Source of the DNA: an uncultured Bacteroidales bacterium
GTDB lineage: Bacteria > Bacteroidota > Bacteroidia > Bacteroidales > Bacteroidaceae
Assembly (NCBI GenBank): GCA_937898885.1
Contig: CALDKD010000015.1
Coordinates: 1-11,465 of the forward strand
Length of the DNA stretch: 11,465 nt
Direction of reading: 5' to 3'
Numbering within the stretch: the stretch's first letter is position 1; every line of letters starts with the position of its first letter. The notes beneath the pieces were generated by a model. The model ran no database searches, had not been told where the DNA came from, and saw only the letters and a program-made list of their open reading frames with translations. Both the position numbers and the translations under genes were made by a program. Below are positions 1-6,580 of this stretch, in pieces.

Positions 1-313
1 ATTCCTGCGTGGGCGCTCATCTTGGCTTGGGAATATGAACCGTGGAGCATAGGGGTTCTGAACCGTTCCGGGGACATGTCCCGAGTATCAAAGAATTACA
101 GCACTTGGTTACGGGCAAGGTCATGCACCGGTAACAGGAATATGTCTACCTGATGTCCTGAATTGTCTCTCTCAGTCGAAATAACTACATCCTGTCTTTG
201 TAATTGTTTAATTGTCAATGAGCTTCGTTCTTTTCACCACAAATATGGCATATCTTTCCGGAATGTGCAAGTCAGGGTTGAACTATCCGAATAGTGTATT
301 TATGTTTGCCAGC
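1..313. other. Left-edge stretch with no supported gene; two adjacent palindromes
   Basis: No recognisable gene starts or ends convincingly here. One plus-strand frame is open from the window edge to a TGA at 151-153 (about 50 codons), but its translation matches no family I know, so it could be the tail of an upstream gene or chance. Two perfect palindromes sit close together: GGTTCTGAACC (54-64) and GGGACATGTCCC (71-82). A shorter inverted pair, GTTAC/GTAAC, lies around 108-135. These could be protein-binding sites or decayed element-end sequence. A weak -7-like box TATCTTTC (251-258) may serve the HTH gene downstream. Confidence 0.4.
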
Positions 314-592
314 ATGAAATATCTGAAGCAAAGCACTTATCTGGAAAAGCTCAAAGCTCTCCAGCGGCAATACATTGCCCTTGAGTATCGCCTCAACAAA
401 CTGATTGAACTTGAAACTGGTATCCCCGAATCACCCGTCAACGAGTTGCTGACGATTCAGCAGTCTGCCGACTTCGCCGGATGCACCAACCGCCACTTCA
501 ACCGGCTAGTTAAGGAATACGATATTCAGAGAATCGTCCTGCAGCGCAAAGTCTATTACAAGAAGGTCGACCTGCAACTGCTGTTGAAATGA
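314..592 (+). CDS. Small coiled-coil + helix-turn-helix DNA-binding protein
   Basis: With the start at 314 the product is 92 residues. Residues about 8-34 form a charged heptad-like helix (LEKLKALQRQYIALEYRLNK) suited to dimerisation. Residues about 45-90 look like an HTH_17/MerR-like or excisionase-type winged helix: LLTIQQSADFAG, then CTNRHFNRLVKEY as recognition helix, then a VYYKKVDLQLLL wing and terminal helix. Such small proteins are frequent in Bacteroidales mobile elements as regulators or excision factors, so a DNA-binding role is likely but the target is unknown. The frame stays open upstream to 212, with ATG codons at 218, 248, 302 and 314. I prefer 314 because the preceding residues look non-coding. 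No Shine-Dalgarno is visible. A TATGTTTG box at 301-308 fits a -7 element but lies so close to the start that the message would be nearly leaderless. Confidence 0.65.
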   Translation: MKYLKQSTYLEKLKALQRQYIALEYRLNKLIELETGIPESPVNELLTIQQSADFAGCTNRHFNRLVKEYDIQRIVLQRKVYYKKVDLQLLLK

Positions 593-846
593 ATCTTTCC
601 ACAAAGCAGTGCACGAGGTTGAAATTTATTATAGCAGAGATGGCAACATGCTTGCAGAATCCGGGATTTCCGATGACAATTACCGCCGCCATCAGCGCCG
701 GTATCAGTTTTTGCACGTTGCTGCGCTCCGTGCATTCTCACCCCAAAAGTAAACTATTGTGTTACAATTTGCACAGCAAAGGTGGGAAAGATATGTGGTT
801 TATTCCATTTTGTGTTTCTATCTGGAATCAAGACAAGAAACAATCC
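593..846. other. Convergent intergenic gap, no gene supported
   Basis: This 254-base gap separates the rightward HTH gene from the leftward protease gene. An inverted repeat TGCACG (712-717) / CGTGCA (729-734) could form a hairpin, but it has no U-tract on the correct side for either gene. GGTGGGAAAG before an ATG at 793 resembles a ribosome site, but the frame it opens runs antisense into the 3' end of the protease gene and looks like chance. I see no convincing terminator. Confidence 0.4.
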
Positions 847-2925
847 TTAATTAATGACTTTGAATGCGATCTTATCAAAGAAGTCTTTTATGTCACACAC
901 TGGAATCTGAAGCATAATCTGAATGTACCAATCGTCTGACAACAAGGCTCGATTCGGTTTATCAAAAATAAGGCAAACAGCGGATTGAAACATTTTCACT
1001 CTGTCGTCTGATTGAGGAACTTTAAGCTGCAGTACTTTTCGCGATGATTCCAGTGAGCAATGATCATCGCACCACTTCAGGATTGAATCCAACCTTTGCT
1101 CCATATCTAGCTTAGGATCAGCATTAAAGCGATGAATACGACCAATCTTAAGCGTTTCATGCATATCAAAACTCGCAATGCTCATAAAGTCTCGCCGATA
1201 TACCTTAACAAGTTCATAAACGAAACGAGGAAGGATAAACCTTTTCTTTGGTATATTCTCACCAGCACACGACTTCTCAAAAAGAATCAGAAGACTGGAC
1301 AAGTCCAGTACAAATTCCGTGTCCTCATTTAGGGTGTTGTAGAATTTTTGGTTGACTAATTCCGAAGGCTTCGCGCACAACTGAAAATCAGAAAACAACA
1401 TTCTGTAATAACTACCAATCATATCATCCTCGTTTGCCACCATAACAAGGCTTGGGGTTTCGTTGTACGCATTCCGTCTTATCTCATCGGGCGACTCTCC
1501 TCCACATAGGCTTTCTAACTGCTTCAACAGATCTTCAGGTGAACAATTCTCGTCAAGTTTGATAGGCTTCATGATAGAATTGCCCCCATGCTCCATAACA
1601 TCTTTCAAAGCTCTATGAACAATACCGTAATATAGATCATGGATGGCGATTATTTTAATCCTCTTGTCTTCGCCGGCAATATTGATGATGACTTCATCAC
1701 CTTTGTGATGACCTATCAATGTACTTCCCATGAGGGATTTGGTGTCAGCATTAACACAATGCCTTCTTTTCTCATCGTCTTCATACAAAACATTCTTCCC
1801 AGAGCTTACCGTATCATACTCTTTATGCACGACTCTTCCGAAATCAGAATCAAGGCATTCAATATAAAACATACAGTCAAATTCAGGATCATTGAATTTC
1901 AATGCGGATTGATACCAAATATCTACGCCAGTCTTTGGATACCCGTTCCGGCTAAATGCTCTTGAACAAATAATTGCAGACTGAGGCGTCGAATACTGAA
2001 TTGATAATGCCATATCCTGCAATGACCCAAGCTTAGAGGCGTCGACCAGTGATGTAGTATTAATGTAGTTGACGGCGGCATATTCATCTTTAGGATATCG
2101 CTTGAAGAGTTTTTCAATGACTGGATACGCTTTTTCATATTCCGTCAGCTCCATGTATCCCATATATTCCTCAAACAGTTCCATATCAGACTGCTCGGAA
2201 TATGAAGACTGAATCTTACGTGCAGCGTCTACGGGCGATAAATCAGGAGCAGGTTTGTTGCTAACTGAAGGTAGAACCCCATCATAGATATCCGGGAAAT
2301 ATGATGCGAAGCATTTAGCCTTAACAAGGCTCATTACATTAAATGCTCCTCCTGGTGCAGACTTGTTAATGATACCAAGGCAGAACATTACATCATCTTT
2401 GGACCTGTAAAGCCCCATTCCGCTGCAGCCCTTTTCTACGGTATTAGCTTTGGATGAACCGCCTTCAGTAATGTCCTTCAATCTCCAATTACTTCCGCGC
2501 TTATTTGTTGGGGTAAACTCCAATTCCATACCATCTTCAAAACTCCATGGAAAACCATATGCCCCAAAGGTGTCATCCAAATTATAGGTATCCGTAAGTC
2601 TGGTTTTTGACGGGTAGTCAAAATCAATATCAGGCTTTTCTATCTCAACAATCACCCAATCCTCATCCTTATCTGCATCAAGAAGACCTTTGATCTTCAA
2701 ATCGACCTCACAATCCTGCAGATATACGGCTGCGCTTAATTTCTTCCAATCTGGAGATACTATCTCTTTATCGTCATCATCGACTTGCCTCATGCAATGA
2801 AGAGCCGTGACAAGATAGTATTTACCGTGGCTCGCGATTATCGCCCCAGTTCCCTGTATTGGTTTTTGTGAGTCGATAGATTCGTGCAATGTCTTAGCAG
2901 AAAAGTATTCGATATTATTGATCAT
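847..2925 (-). CDS. Trypsin-like protease - TPR - GreA/B C-terminal - PIN nuclease fusion (predicted defence effector)
   Basis: 692 residues, with no signal peptide, so it should be cytosolic. Residues about 20-205 are a trypsin-fold serine protease: His43 in LVTALHC, Asp89 in DEDWVIVEI and Ser168 in GCSGMGL form the expected triad, although the usual GDSGGP is changed to GCSGMG. Residues about 230-345 are helical and TPR-like (YMELTEYEKAYPVIEKLFKR). Residues about 392-428 match the GreA/GreB C-terminal domain (SLMGSTLIGHHKGDEVIIN, compare GxaLlGkkvGDev), which in Gre factors contacts RNA polymerase. Residues about 535-692 look like a PIN nuclease: Asp541 in FVLDLSS, Glu572 in RFVYELVKV and Asp664/665 in LLSDDWYIQ are the likely acidic metal ligands. 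TPR-GreAB-C-PIN is a domain set reported from prokaryotic conflict systems; fusion to a protease suggests a protease-controlled RNase. The ATG overlaps the TGA of the MBL gene by ATGA, implying coupled translation. Protease, Gre and PIN motifs are seen directly; the mechanism is inferred. Confidence 0.8.
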   Translation of the reverse strand: MINNIEYFSAKTLHESIDSQKPIQGTGAIIASHGKYYLVTALHCMRQVDDDDKEIVSPDWKKLSAAVYLQDCEVDLKIKGLLDADKDEDWVIVEIEKPDIDFDYPSKTRLTDTYNLDDTFGAYGFPWSFEDGMELEFTPTNKRGSNWRLKDITEGGSSKANTVEKGCSGMGLYRSKDDVMFCLGIINKSAPGGAFNVMSLVKAKCFASYFPDIYDGVLPSVSNKPAPDLSPVDAARKIQSSYSEQSDMELFEEYMGYMELTEYEKAYPVIEKLFKRYPKDEYAAVNYINTTSLVDASKLGSLQDMALSIQYSTPQSAIICSRAFSRNGYPKTGVDIWYQSALKFNDPEFDCMFYIECLDSDFGRVVHKEYDTVSSGKNVLYEDDEKRRHCVNADTKSLMGSTLIGHHKGDEVIINIAGEDKRIKIIAIHDLYYGIVHRALKDVMEHGGNSIMKPIKLDENCSPEDLLKQLESLCGGESPDEIRRNAYNETPSLVMVANEDDMIGSYYRMLFSDFQLCAKPSELVNQKFYNTLNEDTEFVLDLSSLLILFEKSCAGENIPKKRFILPRFVYELVKVYRRDFMSIASFDMHETLKIGRIHRFNADPKLDMEQRLDSILKWCDDHCSLESSRKVLQLKVPQSDDRVKMFQSAVCLIFDKPNRALLSDDWYIQIMLQIPVCDIKDFFDKIAFKVIN

Positions 2926-3986
2926 ATGTTTATGGTAGGTATTGAGTTCTGAGTATAGTCATCAACAATATTAAACAAGGATTTCTCACTGTCACTTAGC
3001 AGTCCCGTATTTCGTATCATAATAGTATCCAATGGGTAGTTGAAATAGAGAGTAATCTTCCTTTCATCCGTATTGTTCATCCATTTATGCAAACAGGCGA
3101 TTGTCTGTCTATCAGGATGATAAGCGCCGCCCGTACCTCCATTTGTTGTGAAAAGAAATCTTCTACAATCGATTAATTCCATAAGTTCGGGGCTGATATT
3201 TGACTTGCTTCCATGATGGCTGACCTTCATGAGATTAATGTTCAATGGCTTATCTTTCGATATGCCCAGATTTGATAAAGACGCAGCCAGGACACGAGGC
3301 TCCGCATCTCCAAGAAGGAGCACTGATTGCCCCTCTGCCGTTAGGAAGATAGCAATTGAAGTAGTATTCATAAACGTGGTTGAAGAGGTTTTATAACTGT
3401 CAGCCAATTCATCAAGTGTTTTCAATTGGTTGGACAGAACCGATTTATAGGAGACCTCTTCATCTGTATCCGGGTCATCCATCAAACCATGTTCATCAAT
3501 ATATTGGCGACACTTGCTTTCCATTGATTCCAATATTTGCAAGTCTGGAGACAGAACGTCTATTTTGAATTTGTCCTCATACGAGAAAACCATACCGGCA
3601 TGGATGTGATCACACCATTCTCCTATAACTCCTAGTCTTTGAAGTTTTGAAAGATATGAAGCAAGTGTGAATGCATCGTCATATGCAGAAGCCTGATCCT
3701 CTTCATCGTAATTTATCACGTGAGCACAATTGGCCCATATTATTCCTATTCTCTTCTTTCCCTTTTTAAGTTGACTGAAGAATTTAATAAGGCCTTTTAT
3801 ATGGTCCTCGTCATAATGCGTTAATATGAGAAGATCTATATATCCCAGACTCAGATAATAGTCCGCTATCTTATCCTCCGTTTCTTCAGGGCCACCATCA
3901 ATGACAATTGTGAAAGGGGAATCTTGATTGCTGGCCTTGACTACAAGAGCGTCGCCGTAAGCGGCTTTTAGTGCTTCTACTACCAT
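2922..3986 (-). CDS. ComEC/Rec2-like metallo-beta-lactamase-fold hydrolase
   Basis: 354 residues with no signal peptide or membrane segment, so it is the soluble MBL domain without the ComEC membrane channel. Metal-binding motifs are in the expected order: IVIDGG (27-32), the HxDxDH signature LTHYDEDHIKG (His57, Asp59, Asp61, His62), LLLGDAE (Asp227) and KVSHHGSKS (His257, His258). HxDxDH with a late SHHGS is characteristic of ComEC-type and stand-alone MBL proteins of conflict systems. Residues about 150-205 form an acidic insertion. The substrate cannot be read from sequence; nucleic acid or a nucleotide signal are options. AGGTGG (3991-3996) lies 4 nt before the ATG. The gene is coupled to the protease-PIN gene by a 4-nt ATGA overlap, so the two probably act together. 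It starts 50 nt after the abiEii stop with no clear terminator or promoter between them. Confidence 0.85.
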   Translation of the reverse strand: MVVEALKAAYGDALVVKASNQDSPFTIVIDGGPEETEDKIADYYLSLGYIDLLILTHYDEDHIKGLIKFFSQLKKGKKRIGIIWANCAHVINYDEEDQASAYDDAFTLASYLSKLQRLGVIGEWCDHIHAGMVFSYEDKFKIDVLSPDLQILESMESKCRQYIDEHGLMDDPDTDEEVSYKSVLSNQLKTLDELADSYKTSSTTFMNTTSIAIFLTAEGQSVLLLGDAEPRVLAASLSNLGISKDKPLNINLMKVSHHGSKSNISPELMELIDCRRFLFTTNGGTGGAYHPDRQTIACLHKWMNNTDERKITLYFNYPLDTIMIRNTGLLSDSEKSLFNIVDDYTQNSIPTINI

Positions 3987-4036
3987 GTCTCCACCTAAAG
4001 TAATATCGAATAATGCAAGTCAGAATGAAATAACGA

Positions 4037-5056
4037 TTATTCTTCCTTTCTTAATTTGATATTATGGAAGCGTCCAACAAGTTCATCCATGGCATTGCTG
4101 AGTTGCTCGAAAGAGGGAGCGTTCCCATAGATGAAATATTCCATCATCTTCTCATAATCCGACTTCCAATCCTCACATACAGCCTGTGGTGGTCTGAAGT
4201 CTATTGACGCCGGCAGGAGCTTCTGATAGTCGATATATTTGACGGCATAGTATGAGTGGCGGTGAGCGATAATCGCTTCATACAAATCTGTATCGGCCAA
4301 AGCAGCCTTGCCAAATTCTGTATCCATCATCATGTAGAGATCATAAAGATGACGGCTCATCCTCTGGGAGCGCGGTTTATCCTTCTGGAATTCCTCATTC
4401 AGCAAGAATGCCTTCTCCAAAAAGGTCCTTGAAGGCAGCACCGTCCTCACTCTGCATTTTGTCGAATCATCCTCAGAAGGATAGTTCTTATAGATAAGGG
4501 ATTCGATTTCCTTCTCCTCAAACGGTTCAGACATAGAAAGACAACTGATTTCAATCTTGACCCTTGGCTGTATGTATTCCATAGTTCCTTCGCAGATAGA
4601 CTCGTAGTTTACGAGTATAACCGTCGGATCGACGTCCGAATCGAGAGGCTCGCCATTGGGCTTAAGAGTCACATTCTCCACAGAAAATCCACGGCATCCC
4701 ATTGCAGTAAGGTTATACTCTAGAGACTTGGACAATGTATCCTGAATATATCTCCGCGAAAGTTTTCTGAGTTTGTCGCGCTGGTTTTTGTTCGTACCGT
4801 TTATCCCGAAAAAGGAATGGTCGACGGCAAGGTCCACATCCTCACTGAGTCTTTCAATCAGGTGCCAGCCTTTGCTAAGACTAGTTCCTCCCTTGAAAAG
4901 CATCTTGCAGGATGCCTCTGTCTGAAACACGGCCTTCAAGACAGCGGTCACCCACCAGTCCTTTTCAATTGCCGCCTGTGGAATCTTTTCTGTTTTAGCG
5001 ACATTCTGGAGGATTACCATCCTTTCCTCCAAAGTCAAGTCCTGCCATGTACTCAT
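4037..5056 (-). CDS. abiEii: AbiEii/AbiGii-family nucleotidyltransferase toxin
   Basis: 339 residues from the preferred start. The DNA polymerase beta-type nucleotidyltransferase signature is intact: FKGGTSLSKGW (Gly-Gly-Thr-Ser at 56-59) followed by RLSEDVDLAV, whose Asp73 and Asp75 should bind metal. Later family motifs are present too: RVKIEIS (Lys167, Glu169), RTFLEKAFLLNEE (Lys215) and SRHLYDLYMM (His236, Asp239). AbiEii proteins are the toxins of the type IV AbiE toxin-antitoxin and phage-abortive systems; relatives transfer nucleotides to RNA. An alternative ATG at 5095 would add 13 residues, but it lies inside abiEi and has no ribosome site. The ATG at 5056 gives an ATGA overlap with the abiEi stop, the usual arrangement for this pair, and begins at MSTWQDLTLEER, where relatives start. 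All key residues are present, so the toxin is probably active and needs its partner. Confidence 0.93.
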   Translation of the reverse strand: MSTWQDLTLEERMVILQNVAKTEKIPQAAIEKDWWVTAVLKAVFQTEASCKMLFKGGTSLSKGWHLIERLSEDVDLAVDHSFFGINGTNKNQRDKLRKLSRRYIQDTLSKSLEYNLTAMGCRGFSVENVTLKPNGEPLDSDVDPTVILVNYESICEGTMEYIQPRVKIEISCLSMSEPFEEKEIESLIYKNYPSEDDSTKCRVRTVLPSRTFLEKAFLLNEEFQKDKPRSQRMSRHLYDLYMMMDTEFGKAALADTDLYEAIIAHRHSYYAVKYIDYQKLLPASIDFRPPQAVCEDWKSDYEKMMEYFIYGNAPSFEQLSNAMDELVGRFHNIKLRKEE

Positions 5057-5655
5057 ATCTGCTCTCTTATTCTTTTTATTGTTTTCTGCATCCATACAGG
5101 CATAAGCCTTATGTCATGCTCTCTTGTATCTGGTTCCGGATTAGTTTTCAACAAACGGGATAGAATCTCTTCCTGTTCCGCAGTAAGTTTGTCCTTCCCT
5201 ATTGCCTTCAATGCCTGAGTAAGGAGGGCATAGAAAGTGCCCATAAATTCAAAAGTCTTGGGGACAGACCTTTTCAACTTGATGGTCACGCCATCAATGG
5301 TAATCTCTCTTGCTGATCCGCTCGTCAGATATACCTGCTTCATTGGGATCTGCTCAGATAGTCCGAGTTTGTTCAGGGCAGCATCACCACTCGGAAGTAT
5401 CTTTGACATATCCCTGCGGGCAATGGCTTCAAGAATCTTGTCTACTGTTGGAAGGAGTGTTCCGAACCGTGTCATTTTTGTCTTGCAATATATGCCTTGA
5501 GATATCTTGGTAAATTCTCCGTGTGCACATTTATCGGCAAGCACCCTACATACGGACGCGTTGTCATATTCCGGGAAATCGGAAAGAAAAACCAGCTCAC
5601 CTTCCTTCATGGAGGAGAGCTTATAATCAAGACTGTATTCCTTGCGTATCGGCAT
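5053..5655 (-). CDS. abiEi: AbiEi-type antitoxin / transcriptional regulator (DUF6088-like)
   Basis: 200 residues. Residues about 20-58 form a winged helix of the AbiEi kind: a helix ending in SVCRVLADKCAHGEF, then the wing KISQGIYCK (compare the family's GxLxrlxrGvY). Residues about 86-135 form the antitoxin domain, with ILPSGDAALNKLGLS and VYLTSGSAREITIDG, which matches Bacteroidota AbiEi proteins sometimes annotated DUF6088. The rest is helical and charged. In AbiE systems this protein counters the nucleotidyltransferase and represses its own promoter through inverted repeats. Both roles fit here: it is first in the operon, overlaps abiEii by 4 nt, and has a strong promoter with palindromes just upstream. 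Start: the ATG at 5655 is 21 nt after the -7 box, leaving a leader of roughly 14 nt. Confidence 0.88.
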   Translation of the reverse strand: MPIRKEYSLDYKLSSMKEGELVFLSDFPEYDNASVCRVLADKCAHGEFTKISQGIYCKTKMTRFGTLLPTVDKILEAIARRDMSKILPSGDAALNKLGLSEQIPMKQVYLTSGSAREITIDGVTIKLKRSVPKTFEFMGTFYALLTQALKAIGKDKLTAEQEEILSRLLKTNPEPDTREHDIRLMPVWMQKTIKRIREQI

Positions 5656-5675
5656 AACGTGTATCTCTTTGTTTG

Positions 5676-5706
5676 CAAAGGTATACGATTCGCTTTTAAT
5701 ATCAAA
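5676..5706 (-). promoter_or_regulatory. Bacteroides-type promoter of the abiE-MBL-protease block
   Basis: Read leftward, TTTG (5703-5706) is the -33 box, followed by a 19-nt spacer and TACCTTTG (5676-5683), an exact match to TAnnTTTG. The abiEi start lies 21 nt further on. The -7 box overlaps a small inverted repeat CTTTG-TTTG-CAAAG (5667-5680 on the plus strand). No other good promoter is seen inside the leftward block, so this one may drive all four genes. Confidence 0.75.
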
Positions 5707-5732
5707 AATAATTGCAAAATTATTGATATTTA

Positions 5733-5744
5733 AATTCGAATTCG
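5733..5744. repeat. Overlapping palindromes upstream of the abiEi promoter (possible operator)
   Basis: AATTCGAATT (5733-5742) and CGAATTCG (5737-5744) are two overlapping perfect palindromes in an AT-rich stretch, 27 nt upstream of the -33 box. AbiEi proteins are known to autoregulate by binding inverted repeats near their promoter, so this is a candidate site. The position upstream of, rather than across, the promoter argues for caution. Confidence 0.35.
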
Positions 5745-5875
5745 TAATTTGATGACGTCCTCACAAAAACTATAGGTGATATCGAATTGTTGTATGTTAC
5801 CGACTTCCTTAAAATGCTCTGGAACGGAGAAATATTCTAACCTACACCAACCTGCAATTGCTGCTGAAATAGGCG

Positions 5876-5890
5876 AAAATCGTCGATTTT
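5876..5890. repeat. Perfect palindrome AAAATCG-T-CGATTTT
   Basis: Seven-base arms around a single T. A competing stem TCGTC/GACGA (starting at 5880) overlaps it, so the stretch 5876-5896 can fold in two ways. It could be an operator, or a weak terminator-like or origin-associated element. It lies between two divergent transcription units. Confidence 0.45.
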
Positions 5891-5923
5891 TGACGACTTG
5901 TGTCCCGGAATGTAAAGCCCGGT

Positions 5924-5970
5924 AGACAAAAAGAGACAAAAAGAAGACAATTAGAGACAATCCGTTACAA
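5924..5970 (+). repeat. Helically phased AGACAA repeats
   Basis: AGACAA occurs at 5924, 5934, 5945 and 5955, i.e. with starts 10, 11 and 10 nt apart, and a degenerate TTACAA follows at 5965 in the same phase. Copies spaced by one helical turn lie on one face of the DNA, as expected for cooperative binding of a regulator or for replication iterons. The array ends 17 nt before the -7 box of the rightward gene at 6020. Confidence 0.55.
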
Positions 5971-5994
5971 GTGATTAAAAATATATTACATTTG
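5964..5994 (+). promoter_or_regulatory. Bacteroides-type promoter of the 6020 gene
   Basis: TACATTTG (5987-5994) matches TAnnTTTG exactly. The -33 position at 19-nt spacing (5964-5967, GTTA) is poor. A weak -33 next to phased repeats that reach it suggests dependence on a DNA-binding activator or control by a repressor. The ATG lies 25 nt downstream of the -7 box. Confidence 0.55.
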
Positions 5995-6019
5995 CCTCGA
6001 AAGGTAATTCTGACGGCAG

Positions 6020-6550
6020 ATGGAAAAACTCATCAATACGCTTAACGCTACATTCGATAGCATCCGGAAACTCGCTCCTGTGATTGAATCATTCAATCAG
6101 GAAGCCAAAGACCTGGACGATGCTATGAAGGATGAGTATTTCGGCTACATCGACACTACATTGGAACGAGATCTTGAACCGTGGGAATGTTTCACCCTTC
6201 GACAATCCTGGATTGAACGTCATTCTTCGAGGCCTTCACCTACTTCAGAACAGATAGTCAAGCAATGCCGTGCATGTGTACTAAGCGGCAACGATATACT
6301 CAATACGGTAAAAGCGGTGTCAGAATTTTCCAGAGGTCGCCGTGGCAAGCAGGCTTGTATTGTGTTTCATGCAGCAAATAAGGCAGGGCTGATGCTATTG
6401 CCGTCATTCTCAGCGGCTGTCAAGTTCTTAGGTGTCGAGGGTGCGAAAGGCGGATTCTACAAATACATCGACGACGAATTTGACTATGAAATGATCGATA
6501 GTCTGGCCAAACGTATCCGGGCCAGGTACGATGACTTGCAAGACTGTTGA
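6020..6550 (+). CDS. Hypothetical protein, first gene of the replication module
   Basis: 176 residues, family not recognised. It is soluble and mixed alpha in character, without signal peptide, membrane segment or cysteine clusters. Residues about 1-40 form a charged helix (LNATFDSIRKLAPVIESFNQ), the middle has an acidic, aromatic patch (DEYFGYIDTTLERDLEPWEC), and residues about 105-150 hold a basic GRRGK patch and a glycine-rich SAAVKFLGVEGAKGGFYKYI stretch followed by an acidic tail. The reading frame is clean and codon use resembles the genes downstream. The start is supported by the -7 box 25 nt upstream. Its place directly before an HTH, a RepA-like ATPase and a Toprim protein suggests an element maintenance or control protein; no activity can be assigned. 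Confidence 0.8.
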   Translation: MEKLINTLNATFDSIRKLAPVIESFNQEAKDLDDAMKDEYFGYIDTTLERDLEPWECFTLRQSWIERHSSRPSPTSEQIVKQCRACVLSGNDILNTVKAVSEFSRGRRGKQACIVFHAANKAGLMLLPSFSAAVKFLGVEGAKGGFYKYIDDEFDYEMIDSLAKRIRARYDDLQDC

Positions 6551-6559
6551 GACAACGAG

Positions 6560-6571
6560 TTTGCATGCAAA
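6560..6571. repeat. Perfect palindrome TTTGCATGCAAA
   Basis: A 12-nt perfect palindrome lies 9 nt after the stop of the 6020 gene and 145 nt before the HTH gene. Size and symmetry fit a dimeric regulator site. The HTH protein encoded next is one candidate ligand. Confidence 0.4.
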
Positions 6572-6580
6572 TGTCATAAG

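Larger units (their letters stand above)
5707..5986. other. Divergent regulatory region with a possible remnant of an HTH gene
   Basis: With the sequence up to 6019 this is a gene-free stretch between the leftward defence block and the rightward replication module. It holds palindromes (5733-5744 and AAAATCG-T-CGATTTT at 5876-5890), helically spaced AGACAA repeats (5924-5960), and a short tract CCTGCAATTGCTGCTGAAAT (5851-5870). The latter closely resembles the last codons of the HTH gene at 573-592 and, like it, encodes LQLLLK followed at once by a stop. The frames upstream of that tract are interrupted (TAA at 5810, TAA at 5837-5840 region), so at most it is a fragment of a related gene. Confidence 0.45.

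Noticed and set aside
1..153. Open plus-strand frame from the window edge to a TGA at 151
   Set aside because: Fifty codons without a match to any family I recognise; could be the tail of an upstream gene but cannot be supported from here.
712..734. Inverted repeat TGCACG/CGTGCA as a terminator
   Set aside because: Six-base stem with an 11-nt loop and no U-tract on the correct side for either converging gene.
589..939. Plus-strand open frame of 116 codons overlapping the end of the protease-PIN gene
   Set aside because: It is largely intergenic or antisense to the well-supported PIN domain codons, has no recognisable domain, and its composition is not coding-like; the GGTGGGAAAG before 793 is probably chance.
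4027..4044. AATAA-CGA-TTATT as a terminator between abiEii and the MBL gene
   Set aside because: Five A/T base pairs only, overlapping the abiEii stop and without a following U-tract; too weak to end transcription.
5057..5095. Longer start for AbiEii at 5095
   Set aside because: It would lie 43 nt inside abiEi, has no ribosome site, and adds a polar stretch not expected in the family; the ATGA start at 5056 is better.
5730..5960. 76-codon minus-strand open frame in the divergent region
   Set aside because: It spans palindromes and phased repeats, has no domain, and lies upstream of a good promoter; it is not coding-like.
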